A stretch of 64,000 bases of DNA. Origin: Streptomyces sp. CB01249 (GTDB taxonomy: Bacteria; Actinomycetota; Actinomycetes; Streptomycetales; Streptomycetaceae). Numbering within the stretch: the stretch's first letter is position 1; each line of letters begins with the position of its first letter. Below are positions 35,800 to 44,901 of the stretch, in pieces. Below the pieces are notes generated by a model. That model was not told the origin of the DNA. It did not search any database and saw only the letters and a list, made by a program, of their open reading frames with translations. The DNA lies in contig NZ_LISW01000001.1 in the NCBI RefSeq assembly GCF_001905735.1, positions 926,603 to 990,602 on the forward strand, written 5' to 3'. Made by a program: the position numbers and the translations under genes.

Positions 35800-37772
35800 G
35801 GCGCGGGTCTCCGCAGCACCGCGACGCCGTAGCGGCCGAGTGCGATCCGGTCCGTCACCGCGCGCCCGGTGAGCAGGTCCTCGTACACGCCGGGCACGGT
35901 GACCGTGACCATCTCGCGGCGGTGGTGCAGCAGGAACAGCAGCTCGCCCCGGCGCACCGCCTCCACCCCCTCGGGCAGCCCGGCGAGGACCGGCTCGACC
36001 CCGGCCTCCCGGACCACACCGGCCAGGAGGGCCCGCAGCGCCGGGGGCTCGGGGAGCGTCGACACGTACACCGCGCGGCCCCGGCGCAGCACGGCGGGCA
36101 GCCCGGCGAGCTCGCCGTCGCGGTAGGCGGCCAGCACCTCGGTGCCCTCGGCCGCCTCCAGCTCCTCGGACCAGAGGGTGCCCCGGAAGCGGTCGCACTC
36201 TACGGCCTCGTCCGCCTCCAGCGGCCACCACTCGTGCAGGGTCGCGATCCCGAACAGCTCGCGCAGCCGGGCGTCCATGCCGCCCGGCCGGACGCGGTCG
36301 TCCACGTCCGCGACGCCGCTGAAGAAGCCGCACACCAGGCGCCCGCCGCCCGCCACGTACGCCACGAGGTTGTCGACCGCCGCGTCGTCGAGGAGGTAGA
36401 GGTGTGGGACGAGGACCGCCTTGTACCGGCTCAGGTCGGCGTCGGGGCGGGCGAAGTCCGTGGGCGTGCCGTTCTCCCACAGCGCCCGGTGCCAGCGCCG
36501 GATCACCTCCGGGTAGTCGAGCCGCGCGGACGGGGCGCCCTCCTGGGCGCCCGCCCACCAGGCGTCCCAGTCGTGCAGGACAGCGACCTCGGCGGCCACG
36601 TCCGTACCGGACACGGCGGATCCGATCGCGGCCAGTTCACCGCCCAGCCGCCGGGTCTCGCGGAAGGAGCGGCCCTGCTCACCGGCGTGGCCGAGCATGC
36701 CCGAGTGGAACTTCTCCGAGCCCTGCCGGGACTGCCGCCACTGGAAGTAGCAGACCGCGTCGGCGCCGCGCGCCACCGACTGGAGCGACCAGAGCCGGTT
36801 CAGCCCCTCCGGCTTCGGGTGGTTGACGCCCCGCCAGTTCACCGCGCCCGCCGCCTGCTCCATCAGCATCCACGGGCCGTCCGCCTGCGAGCGCGTCATG
36901 TCGGCGAGCATCGCGTTGTACTGCCCGCCCTGCGGGTCGCGCGGGTCCGGGTAGACGTCGACCGAGACGATGTCCTCCTCCGCCGACCACGCCCAGGCGT
37001 CCTGCCCCGACCACAGCGGCATGAAGTTGGTGGTCACCGGGATGTGCGGGGTGTGCCGGGCGACGATGTCGCGTTCGGCGGTGAAGCACTCCATGAGCGC
37101 GTCGGACGTGAAGCGTTTGAAGTCCAGCACCTGGGTGGGGTTCCTCATGTACTGCGCCTTGCGCGGCGGCAGGATCTCCGTCCACGCGTCGTAGTGCTGG
37201 CTCCAGAAGGCCGTGCCCCAGGCCTCGTTGAGGGCGTCGAGCGTCCCGTACCGGCCGCGCAGCCAGCGGCGGAAGTGGCCCGCCGTCTCGTCGCACCAGC
37301 AGTGCGTGCAGTACTCGTTGTTGATGTGCCACACGGTGAGCGCCGGGTGCTCCGCGTACCGCGCGGCCAGGTCCTCGGTGAGCGCGGCGGCGTAGCGGCG
37401 GTAGACCGGCGAGCTGGGGCAGAACTGCTGGCGCGAGCCGTACCAGACGATGGACCCGTCCTCCGCGCGCGGCAGCGTCTCCGGGTGCCGGGACCCCATC
37501 CAGGGCGGCGGGGAGGCGGTCGGGGTGGCGAGCACGACGCCGATGCCGTGGGCATGCATCAGGTCCATCAGCCGGTCAAGCCAGTCGAACTCCCGGGCCC
37601 CCGGGCGGGGTTCGATCTTCGCCCAGGAGAAGACGCCGAGGGTGACGGAGTTGACCCCGGCCTCCTTCATCAGCCGGACGTCGTCCTCCCACACCTCCTC
37701 GGGCCACTGCTCGGGGTTGTAGTCGCCTCCGAAGAGGATGCGGCCACGGGCCGCGTCGCGCAGGGACGGCAT
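35796..37772 (-). CDS. GH42 beta-galactosidase
   Basis: 658 aa. The start, LFGGDYNPEQWPEEVWEDDVRLMKEAGVN, is the classic GH42 N terminus. The acid/base Glu is in VWHINNEYCTHCWCD, where the Cys cluster resembles the zinc site of several GH42 enzymes. The nucleophile Glu is in WMLMEQAAGAVNWR. A C-terminal trimerisation-type domain and beta domain follow. There is no signal peptide. It is 40 bases after the second permease gene and overlaps the GH95 gene, so it is in the same operon. In this context it should release beta-1,2-galactose from imported xyloglucan oligosaccharides after the GH95 enzyme acts; this is inference from neighbours. Confidence 0.93.
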   Translation of the reverse strand: MPSLRDAARGRILFGGDYNPEQWPEEVWEDDVRLMKEAGVNSVTLGVFSWAKIEPRPGAREFDWLDRLMDLMHAHGIGVVLATPTASPPPWMGSRHPETLPRAEDGSIVWYGSRQQFCPSSPVYRRYAAALTEDLAARYAEHPALTVWHINNEYCTHCWCDETAGHFRRWLRGRYGTLDALNEAWGTAFWSQHYDAWTEILPPRKAQYMRNPTQVLDFKRFTSDALMECFTAERDIVARHTPHIPVTTNFMPLWSGQDAWAWSAEEDIVSVDVYPDPRDPQGGQYNAMLADMTRSQADGPWMLMEQAAGAVNWRGVNHPKPEGLNRLWSLQSVARGADAVCYFQWRQSRQGSEKFHSGMLGHAGEQGRSFRETRRLGGELAAIGSAVSGTDVAAEVAVLHDWDAWWAGAQEGAPSARLDYPEVIRRWHRALWENGTPTDFARPDADLSRYKAVLVPHLYLLDDAAVDNLVAYVAGGGRLVCGFFSGVADVDDRVRPGGMDARLRELFGIATLHEWWPLEADEAVECDRFRGTLWSEELEAAEGTEVLAAYRDGELAGLPAVLRRGRAVYVSTLPEPPALRALLAGVVREAGVEPVLAGLPEGVEAVRRGELLFLLHHRREMVTVTVPGVYEDLLTGRAVTDRIALGRYGVAVLRRPAP

Positions 37773-37812
37773 GGCGTCTCCGGTTCTCCTGGGTCGGGGT
37801 CTGCGGGGCCGG

Positions 37813-38775
37813 TCAGCCCTTCACGGCGCCGGTGAGCATGCCCTTCTGGAAGTGCTTCTGGACGAACGGCGACAGCACCGCGACCGGGATCAGCGCGAGG
37901 ATCATCACCGCCATCTGCACGGCGAGGCTGTTGATCTGGCCGCTGCTGACGGCCGCGCCCATCGCGCCCGGCGGCACCTGGTGCTGGAGGACAAGCTGAC
38001 GCAGGATCATCTGCAAGGGGTACTTGTCGCTGTCCTGGATGTAGAGCATCGCGTTGAACCACTGGCTCCAGTAGCCGACCGCGTAGAACAGCGAGATCAC
38101 CGCGATCACCGCGCGCGACAGCGGCATGATGATCTGGAGCAGGATGCGCCACTCGCCGGCCCCGTCGATGCGGGCCGCGTCGATGAGTTCGGGCGCGGTG
38201 TCCATGAAGAAGCCGCGCAGCACCAGCACGTTGAACACGCTGATCGCGCTCGGCAGGATCATCGACCAGTAGCTGTCGCTCAGCCCGATCCCGGTGACCA
38301 GCAGATACGTCGGGATGAGCCCGGCGCCGAAGAACATGGTCGCCATCAGCGTCATCAACAGCGGACGGTGCGCGTACGAGTCGCGGCGGCTGAGCCCGTA
38401 CGCGCAGAGGATCGAGACGACCATGCTGACGGCCGTACCGACGACGGTGAGACCGACGCTGACGGCGGCGGCACGGGTCACCGCGCCCCCGCTCAGCAGC
38501 TCCTTGTACGCGACGAAGGTGATGTGCTTCGGCCAGACGACCAGGCCGCCCGCGTCGTTGATGGTTCTGGTGTCGGAGAGGCTGGTCACCAGCACCACCC
38601 AGATGGGGACGATGATGACCGCGCAGATCGCGACGAGCCCGAAGCCCTTGAAGGCGAGCCCGGCCTTCGTCGGCTCCTCCTCCCACACGGGGCGCGGCTC
38701 GATGCGCAGGGCACGCTGGAGGCGTGTCTCGGTGGGGGGCGCCGGTTCCGCCCGCTGGCCCAGGAGAGTTGTCAT
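37813..38775 (-). CDS. Carbohydrate ABC transporter permease (second subunit)
   Basis: 320 aa with six membrane segments. The permease EAA loop is visible (ELIDAARIDGAGEWRILLQIIMPLSRAVIA), matching the LplC/YtcP type of the MalG-like group. The start ATG overlaps the stop of the first permease (ATGA). The ABC transporter of this locus has a binding protein and two permeases but no ATPase gene. Streptomyces sugar importers commonly share the ATPase MsiK encoded elsewhere. The substrate is inferred to be xyloglucan oligosaccharides from the glycosidases in the operon. Confidence 0.9.
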   Translation of the reverse strand: MTTLLGQRAEPAPPTETRLQRALRIEPRPVWEEEPTKAGLAFKGFGLVAICAVIIVPIWVVLVTSLSDTRTINDAGGLVVWPKHITFVAYKELLSGGAVTRAAAVSVGLTVVGTAVSMVVSILCAYGLSRRDSYAHRPLLMTLMATMFFGAGLIPTYLLVTGIGLSDSYWSMILPSAISVFNVLVLRGFFMDTAPELIDAARIDGAGEWRILLQIIMPLSRAVIAVISLFYAVGYWSQWFNAMLYIQDSDKYPLQMILRQLVLQHQVPPGAMGAAVSSGQINSLAVQMAVMILALIPVAVLSPFVQKHFQKGMLTGAVKG

Positions 38776-39848
38776 TTCTTGGAGTACACCCCCTGCTCGC
38801 CCAGCATGTGGGCGACCTTGTTGGCACCCAGCACCATGGCGACGCTGAACAGCCCCTTGAAGATCCCGGCGGCGGCCGCGTAGCCGAAGTCGCCGGTCTT
38901 GATGCCCGTCCACCAGATGTAGGTGTCCAGGATTTCCGAGGCCCCCGCGCCCACCTGGTCGCGCTGGAGCAGGATCTGCTCGAAGTCGAGGTTGAGCGCA
39001 CTGCCCACCCGCAGCACGAGGAGCAGGGCGATGACCGGGCGCAACGCGGGCAGCGTGACGTGCCACATGCGGCGCCAGCGGCCGGCCCCGTCGACGGCGG
39101 CGGCCTCGTACAGATCGGTGTTGACGGCGGCGAGCGCGGCCAGGAAGACGATGACGCCCCAGCCGGCGTCCTTCCACACGGCCTGCGCGCTCACCAGGAA
39201 CTTGAAGAAGCCCGGGTTGGTCATCAGGTCGAAGCCCTCGTGACCGTGTTCGCGCAGCCACTGGGCGACCAGTCCGGCGCCGCCGAACATCTGCTGGAAC
39301 ACGGTGACGACGAGCACCCAGGAGAAGAAGTGCGGCAGATAGACGACCGCCTGCACCCAGGCCCTGACCCGGGTGCTCATGATCGTGTTGAGCAGCAGCG
39401 CGATGGCGATCGGGATCGGGAAGAACAGGACCAGCTGGGTCACGAAGATGACCAGCGTGTTCACGAGGACTTCCCAGAACCGGTAGTCCTCGAAGATCCG
39501 GGTGAAGTTGTCGAACCCGACGAACGGGCTGCCCGTGATGCCCAGGTCGTATACGTCGTAGTCCTGGAAGGCCACGATGTTCCCGAGCAGCGGGATGTAG
39601 TTGAAGATCAGCAGCAGCGCGATGGCCGGCATCGTCATCAGGATCAGCGTGCGGTCGCGCCGCAGCCGCTGCCGCCAGGTGATACCGCCGCGTTCCCGCC
39701 GGGGCTCGGGAACGCCCCCGGCCCGCGCCCTGCCCGCCTTCTTCGTCTCCCCGCCGTCGCCGTCCCCGGCGCCGCTCCCGCCGGCCGGGACGCCCGTCCC
39801 GCCGGCGGTGCGGTCCGGGGCGGCCGCGACCGTGGCCCGTGCCTTCAC
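38772..39848 (-). CDS. Carbohydrate ABC transporter permease (first subunit, LplB-like)
   Basis: 358 aa from GTG at 39848, which has GGGGAG eight bases upstream. The N-terminal 65 residues are a long Gly/Ala/Pro- and charge-rich cytoplasmic extension, then six membrane segments (MTMPAIALLLIFNYIPLLGNIVAF near 72). The EAA loop is DLYEAAAVDGAGRWRRMWHVTLPALRPVI. It matches LplB/YtcP-type permeases, which go with large oligosaccharide-binding lipoproteins. It is the second gene of the operon, 83 bases after the binding protein, with a stem-loop in the gap. The extended N terminus could be shorter if a downstream start is used, but the ribosome site supports 39848. Confidence 0.88.
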   Translation of the reverse strand: MKARATVAAAPDRTAGGTGVPAGGSGAGDGDGGETKKAGRARAGGVPEPRRERGGITWRQRLRRDRTLILMTMPAIALLLIFNYIPLLGNIVAFQDYDVYDLGITGSPFVGFDNFTRIFEDYRFWEVLVNTLVIFVTQLVLFFPIPIAIALLLNTIMSTRVRAWVQAVVYLPHFFSWVLVVTVFQQMFGGAGLVAQWLREHGHEGFDLMTNPGFFKFLVSAQAVWKDAGWGVIVFLAALAAVNTDLYEAAAVDGAGRWRRMWHVTLPALRPVIALLLVLRVGSALNLDFEQILLQRDQVGAGASEILDTYIWWTGIKTGDFGYAAAAGIFKGLFSVAMVLGANKVAHMLGEQGVYSKK

Positions 39849-39879
39849 CGTGTGCTCCCCATGTCGTGCTCCTGACCCC

Positions 39880-39908
39880 GGCCGCCGGGCAGTGCGTACC
39901 CGGCGGCC
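39880..39908 (-). promoter_or_regulatory. Intercistronic stem-loop between binding protein and permease genes
   Basis: GGCCGCCGGG (39880-39889) and CCCGGCGGCC (39899-39908) form a perfect 10-bp stem with a 9-base loop, just after the binding-protein stop. Such hairpins commonly cause partial termination or protect the upstream mRNA, so that the binding protein is made in excess over the membrane subunits. Confidence 0.6.
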
Positions 39909-39931
39909 CCCTTGCCTGCCTTGCGTACGCG

Positions 39932-41605
39932 TCAGTTGCCGGAGCCGTTCTTGTCGAGGATGTCCTGGTACCAGTCGCGCAGCTTGTCGCCGCCGCTCTT
40001 CTTCCAGGTGTTCACCGCGTCCTCGACGTCGGAGACCTTCTTGCGCCCCCGGCGGATGTCCTTCTGGAGGTCGTCGAAGGGCGTGTACAGGGAGGCGTAA
40101 CGCTGCGGCTCGACCACCTGCATGCCGAAGAAGAGGGGCTTCTTGATGTGCGGCGCCTGACGTGCCATCCAGCCCGCGTAGTCCTTGGCCAGCTGCGGCT
40201 GGTCCGGGTAGGCGATGGAGGTGGGCGGCGAGGCGACGAACAGGAACGTGGAGGGCTGCGCCTCCTCGACACCCTGCGGGGTGTACGTCGGGGTCCCGTC
40301 CTTGATGGTGTAGTGGGTGCCCTTCACGCCGTAGTTGGTGAGCATGAACTCCTCGGTGCCGAACGGCGCGGCCGCGTAGTCGGCGATCGCGAGGAACTCC
40401 TGGATCTTGTCCTTGGAGAGGTTCTTGCTGAGGAAGGTGAAGATGCCCGCCGGGTCGTCCTGCCACAGCACCGGGTCGCCGCCGTCGTGGCCGAAGAAGT
40501 CCAGCGCCTGCATGTCGAACTTCGGGTTGGCGGCGGCCTGTTCGGTGACCATGCCCTTCCAGCCGCCGGTGCCGTCGTTGTACATGACGACGTGTCCGCT
40601 GGTGAAGCGGATCTTCGCGTCGGCGTCCTTGTTGGCCTCGGCGTCCGGGTGGACGTACCCGCCGTCGTGGAGCTTGCGGGCGAAGGCCAGCGCCTCCCGG
40701 TACGCCTGCGTCTCGATCTTGTGGACCAGCTTGCCGTTCTCCAGCTGCCAGTAGTGCGGCGCGTCCGGGAGCAGCCCGAATATCTTCTGGATGCACGTCC
40801 ACAGGTCGTCGAAGGCCCACACCTTCTTCTTGGGGGCCGTGTACTCCTTGCCGAAGGCCAGCAGGTCGTCCGCGCTCGCCGGGACGGCGCCGGAGCCGAT
40901 GAGGTCCTTGCGGTAGAAGATCGCGTTGCCGATGACCGGCGTCGGCATGGGCAGCCCGCGCAGCTTGCCGCCGAAGACCGAGTACTGCCAGGCACCCGTG
41001 GGGATGTTGGCGAGGTTGGGGTACTTCTTGACGGCGTCACCCGCGAGATACGGGGAGAGGTCGGCGAACTTCGCGGTGATGGCGTTGCGGATCTGCCCCT
41101 GCATGTTCCAGCCGGGGATCGTCATGACGTCCGGGATGTCCGAGCCGGCGAGGACCGCGCCGATCTTGTCCTGGTACGTGTTGCCGTCCTGCGGGTCGAA
41201 GTTGAGCGTCGCCCCGACCGCCTTGTTCACGGCCGTGTAGTACGGGTTGTTCTTCTTCGGCACCGTGCCCCACAGCGGGGTCATGACCCGGAACTGCGAG
41301 CCCTTGCCCGGCACCGACTTGACCGAGACCACCAGCGGGTCGGGGAGCTTGGTGAAGCCCGGGCTCGAACCGTTCACGCCGGGGACGTCGGGCTGGACCA
41401 GGTTCAGCGGGGCGTAGCTCGGCACGACCTTCTGCAGGGCCTTGCCCGTGGTCGTGCCCTCCTTGCTCCCGGCACCGGAGCCGGAACCGCCGCACGCGGC
41501 GAGCAGCGGCACCCCGCCGGCCACGGCGACGGCCGCCACCGCGCCCGAGGCGAGGAAGCTTCTCCGGCTCGGGGCGGAGGCGGAGGGGGAGGAATTCGGC
41601 GTCAT
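39932..41605 (-). CDS. Extracellular oligosaccharide-binding lipoprotein of ABC transporter
   Basis: 557 aa. The signal has twin Arg (PSRRSFLASG) and a lipobox LLAACGG, giving a membrane-anchored lipoprotein after cleavage before Cys. The mature part is a large two-lobed solute-binding protein of the LplA/YtcQ type (TPLWGTVPKKNNPYYTAVNKAVGATLNF, IWKDDPAGI-like segments such as LWQDDPAGIFTFLSKN, and the C-terminal GRKKVSDVEDAVNTWKKSGGDKLRDWYQ). It is first in the six-gene operon. Its promoter region holds operator 41724-41737, 119 bases upstream. The ligand is inferred to be xyloglucan-derived oligosaccharides. The size, over 500 aa, suits binders of branched or long oligosaccharides. Confidence 0.9.
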   Translation of the reverse strand: MTPNSSPSASAPSRRSFLASGAVAAVAVAGGVPLLAACGGSGSGAGSKEGTTTGKALQKVVPSYAPLNLVQPDVPGVNGSSPGFTKLPDPLVVSVKSVPGKGSQFRVMTPLWGTVPKKNNPYYTAVNKAVGATLNFDPQDGNTYQDKIGAVLAGSDIPDVMTIPGWNMQGQIRNAITAKFADLSPYLAGDAVKKYPNLANIPTGAWQYSVFGGKLRGLPMPTPVIGNAIFYRKDLIGSGAVPASADDLLAFGKEYTAPKKKVWAFDDLWTCIQKIFGLLPDAPHYWQLENGKLVHKIETQAYREALAFARKLHDGGYVHPDAEANKDADAKIRFTSGHVVMYNDGTGGWKGMVTEQAAANPKFDMQALDFFGHDGGDPVLWQDDPAGIFTFLSKNLSKDKIQEFLAIADYAAAPFGTEEFMLTNYGVKGTHYTIKDGTPTYTPQGVEEAQPSTFLFVASPPTSIAYPDQPQLAKDYAGWMARQAPHIKKPLFFGMQVVEPQRYASLYTPFDDLQKDIRRGRKKVSDVEDAVNTWKKSGGDKLRDWYQDILDKNGSGN

Positions 41606-41723
41606 TGCGTCAACCCTTCGAGGCGAACCAGGTGCGGCGGTTCAACGGGGAGGCGTCCTACGGTGTCGCCGTCCCGGGGAATCAGGGGCGGGGGCGCCCC
41701 TTCGCAAGTCTGTCGAAGCTCTG

Positions 41724-41737
41724 TCGAAGCGCTTCGA
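41724..41737. promoter_or_regulatory. LacI-type operator near the transporter operon promoter
   Basis: TCGAAGCGCTTCGA, a perfect 14-bp palindrome identical to the core at 31625-31638. It lies 119 bases upstream of the binding-protein start on the minus strand. Confidence 0.85.
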
Positions 41738-41894
41738 TGTTGCAGCGAGGTTAAGTGAAGGGTCCCGGCCGCACAAGAGTCCGTTTCCAGATTCCTCCGA
41801 CCTGTTTTCCGACGGCCCTTGGTGCAGCGAAAGCCCACAGGTGGGAGAGGTCGAGGACGCACCCTTGACACGCGCGGGGTCGGCCGTTGAGCAT

Positions 41895-41908
41895 CGAAGC
41901 GCTTCGAA
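41895..41908. promoter_or_regulatory. LacI-type operator near the GH3 promoter
   Basis: TCGAAGCGCTTCGA again, 80 bases upstream of the GH3 GTG start. It has the same core as the sites at 31624 and 41724. Confidence 0.85.
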
Positions 41909-41987
41909 AGATCGTCCGAGGCTGCCCAGTGGCCCGCACGACGCGCCGGCACCGCCATACCTCCCACCTTTGACGAAGGACCCGCAC

Positions 41988-44849
41988 GTGACGGAACAAC
42001 CGCAGCCCTTCCGCGACCCGCGACTGCCCTTCGCGGAGCGCGTCGACGACCTGCTCCGGCGGCTGACCCCCGACGAGCGCGTCGCGATGCTGCACCAGTT
42101 CGCCCCGGCGGTCGACCGGCTCGGGCTCGCCGCCTTCCGCACCGGCCAGGAGGCCCTGCACGGCGTCGCCTGGATGGGCCGGGCCACGGTCTTCCCGCAG
42201 GCCGTCGGGCTCGGCGCCACCTGGAACGACGACCTGGTCCGCCGCGTCGGCGAGGCCGTCGGCGACGAGGTCCGCACCAAGCGCGCCCACGACGACCGGG
42301 TCGGGCTCAACGTCTGGGCCCCCACCGTCAACCTGCTGCGCCACCCGCTCTGGGGGCGCGGCGAGGAGGGGTACAGCGAGGACGCCGGGCTCACCTCCGC
42401 CATCGCCGTCGCGTACACCCGGGGCCTGCGCGGGGACCACCCGCACTACTGGCGCACCGCCCCCGTCCTCAAGCACTGGCTCGCCCACAACAACGAGACC
42501 GACCGCGACACCTCGTCCTCCTCGGTCCGCCCGAGGGTGCTGCACGAATACGACCTCAGGGCCTTCCGCGACGCCGTCCGCGCGGGCGCGGTGGCCGGGG
42601 TGATGCCCGCGTACAACCTGGTCAACGGGCGCCCCAACCATGTGTCGCCGCTGCTCTCCCGGCACCTGCGGAGCTGGACCGAGCAGCCCCTGGCCGTCTG
42701 CTCCGACGCGGGCGCACCCACCAACCTGGTCGACTCCGAGCACTACTTCGACACCCACGAGGAGGCGACCGCCGCCGCCCTGCGCGCCGGTGTCGACAGC
42801 TTCACCGACCACGGCCAGGACTCCTCCGTCATGACCGCCCGCATCCAGGGCGCCCTGAAACGCGGCCTCCTGGACGAGCAGGACATCGACACCGCCGTCC
42901 GCCGCCTGCTCCACATGCGCTTCGCCTTCGGCGAGTTCGACCCCGGGCTGGACCCGTACGCGGACACCGACGCGCTCGACACCGAGGAACACCGGGCGCT
43001 CGCCCGGGAGGCCGCCGAGCAGGCCGTGGTGCTCCTGAAGAACGACGGGCTGCTGCCGCTCGCCCCGGACGCCGGCCGGACCGTCGCCGTCGTCGGGCTC
43101 CTCGCGGACGCCTGCAAGCTCGACTGGTACAGCGGCACCCTGATCCACCGCTCCACCCCGCTCGACGGACTCCGCGAACGCTTCGGCGCCGAGCACGTGA
43201 TCCACGCCGAGGGCGCCGACCTGGTCCGCGTCAAGTGCGCGGACGGCTGGCTGCACATCCCCGAGGCGGACCCGGCCGGTGACGCGGCGCCGGGCCCGGA
43301 GGGCGCCCTCGACCCGGCGCTGCTCGCGGGCCGGACCGACCTGCCCCCGCTGACCTGCGCCGACACCCCGTCCGAGCTGGCGCTCGTGGACTGGGGCGGC
43401 GGTGTGATCACCCTGCGGGAGCCGGACGGCCGCTACCTCTCGGTCGCCGAGGACGGCCGGGTACGCGCCTCCGCGGACGAGCCGGGCGGCTGGATCGTCC
43501 AGGAGACCTTCCGGTGGGAGGCGGTGGAAGGGCATGCGGGCGGTCACCGCCTTCTGCACATCGGAACGGGTGGGTATGTCTCAGTCGCCGCCGACGGCGT
43601 AAAGGTTGCCGCCCCGGACGAGAAAAATCCGGCCGCCGCCACCGTCTTCGAGACCGAGGTGACCGAGCGCGGCGAGGACGCCGTCGCCCGCGCCGCCGCT
43701 GCCGCCGACACCGTGATCGTGGTCGTCGGCAACGACCCGCACATCAACGGCCGCGAGACCGAGGACCGCGCCACGCTCGATCTGCCCGTCCAGCAGGAAC
43801 GCCTCTGGCGCGCCGCCCACGCCGCCAACCCGCGCACCGTCCTGGCGGTCACCTCCGCCTACCCGTACGCCCTGGCCGAGGCCGCCGCCACGCTGCCCGC
43901 GCTGCTGTGGACCGCGCACGGCGGCCAGGCGGCGGGCACCGCGCTGGCCCGCGTCCTCGCCGGAGACGTCTCCCCGGCCGGGCGGCTCCCGCAGACCTGG
44001 TACGCCTCCGACGCGGAGCTGCCCGGCCTGCTGGACTACGACATCATCGGCTCGCGGCAGACCTACCTCTACTACGAGGGCACCCCGCTCTATCCGTTCG
44101 GCCACGGGCTCACCTACAGCGACTTCACGTACAGCGACCTGACCGCCGTACGCGAGGGCGAGCTGCTGCACGTCTCGCTGAACGTCACCAACACGGGCGC
44201 CGTCGCCTCCGACGAGGTCGCCCAGCTGTACGTACGGGCCGTGGCCCCGTCCGTACCCCGGCCGCTGCGTCAGCTCGTGGGGCACCGCAGGCTGCACCTG
44301 GCACCCGGGGCGGCCGAGCGCCTCGCGTTCACCGTGCCGGTCGAGGAGCTGGGCCACTGGGACGTGGCGCACGGCCGCTGGACCGTCGAGCCCGGCGCGT
44401 ACGAGTTCCGGGCGGGCGCCTCCAGCACGGACATCCGGAGCGTCGCGGTCGTCACCGTCGACGGCGAACCGGCCGGGCCGCGCCCGGTCCTGGTCCGGGG
44501 GCTGGAGGCGGCCGACTACGACGAGCAACTGGGCACCGCGATCGTGGACCGGGCGAAGACGGACGGCGACGCGGTCACCGCCACCGCCGAGACCAACGAA
44601 CTCCTGTACCACCGCTGCGACTTCGGCGCCGGTGCGAGCGGCGTCGAGGTCCTGGCCTCCGGCGAGGGGGCCGTCCTGATCACCGTCGGCGGCTCCACCG
44701 TCACCGTCCCCGTGCCCGCCACGGACGGACCGTACGACCACCGCACCCATCGCGCCGGTCTGACCGCCTCCGGCACCGGCGACCTGCGCATCTCCCTGCG
44801 CGGCACGGTCCGGCTGGCCCGGCTCGGCTTCACCGGGGGCGGCGCGTGA
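41988..44849 (+). CDS. GH3 beta-glucosidase with inserted beta-trefoil-like segment
   Basis: 953 aa from GTG at 41988, with AAGGA eight bases upstream. The GH3 N-terminal barrel begins FAERVDDLLRRLTPDERVAMLHQF, and the nucleophile is Asp240 in AVCSDAGAPTNL. The alpha/beta sandwich contains EQAVVLLKNDGLLPL, VIVVVGNDPHINGRETEDR and TAHGGQAAGTALARVLAGDVSPAGRLPQTWY. Between them (about residues 470-545) sits an insert with RYLSVAEDGRVRAS and GGYVSVAADGVKV, repeats that look like a fascin/beta-trefoil sugar-binding unit. A fibronectin-III-like domain and an extra beta domain end the protein. There is no signal peptide. It should release glucose from the non-reducing end of xyloglucan oligosaccharide backbones after the xylosidase. 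Confidence 0.9.
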   Translation: MTEQPQPFRDPRLPFAERVDDLLRRLTPDERVAMLHQFAPAVDRLGLAAFRTGQEALHGVAWMGRATVFPQAVGLGATWNDDLVRRVGEAVGDEVRTKRAHDDRVGLNVWAPTVNLLRHPLWGRGEEGYSEDAGLTSAIAVAYTRGLRGDHPHYWRTAPVLKHWLAHNNETDRDTSSSSVRPRVLHEYDLRAFRDAVRAGAVAGVMPAYNLVNGRPNHVSPLLSRHLRSWTEQPLAVCSDAGAPTNLVDSEHYFDTHEEATAAALRAGVDSFTDHGQDSSVMTARIQGALKRGLLDEQDIDTAVRRLLHMRFAFGEFDPGLDPYADTDALDTEEHRALAREAAEQAVVLLKNDGLLPLAPDAGRTVAVVGLLADACKLDWYSGTLIHRSTPLDGLRERFGAEHVIHAEGADLVRVKCADGWLHIPEADPAGDAAPGPEGALDPALLAGRTDLPPLTCADTPSELALVDWGGGVITLREPDGRYLSVAEDGRVRASADEPGGWIVQETFRWEAVEGHAGGHRLLHIGTGGYVSVAADGVKVAAPDEKNPAAATVFETEVTERGEDAVARAAAAADTVIVVVGNDPHINGRETEDRATLDLPVQQERLWRAAHAANPRTVLAVTSAYPYALAEAAATLPALLWTAHGGQAAGTALARVLAGDVSPAGRLPQTWYASDAELPGLLDYDIIGSRQTYLYYEGTPLYPFGHGLTYSDFTYSDLTAVREGELLHVSLNVTNTGAVASDEVAQLYVRAVAPSVPRPLRQLVGHRRLHLAPGAAERLAFTVPVEELGHWDVAHGRWTVEPGAYEFRAGASSTDIRSVAVVTVDGEPAGPRPVLVRGLEAADYDEQLGTAIVDRAKTDGDAVTATAETNELLYHRCDFGAGASGVEVLASGEGAVLITVGGSTVTVPVPATDGPYDHRTHRAGLTASGTGDLRISLRGTVRLARLGFTGGGA

Positions 44850-44901
44850 GACCCCGCAGCCTCCCCGTTCCCCCTCCCGATGCCCCCGGCAAGGAGTCCG
44901 C

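Larger units (their letters stand above)
41606..41987. promoter_or_regulatory. Divergent control region between the transporter operon and GH3-GH31
   Basis: A 382-base region without a supported gene. It serves both the minus-strand operon starting at 41605 and the plus-strand GH3 gene at 41988. It holds two perfect LacI-type operators (41724, 41895) plus an extra half-site TCGAAGC at 41713, eleven bases from the first operator. Base composition is lower in GC near the operators than in the flanking genes, as expected for promoters. The two operators are 171 bases apart, which would allow looping. Confidence 0.8.
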
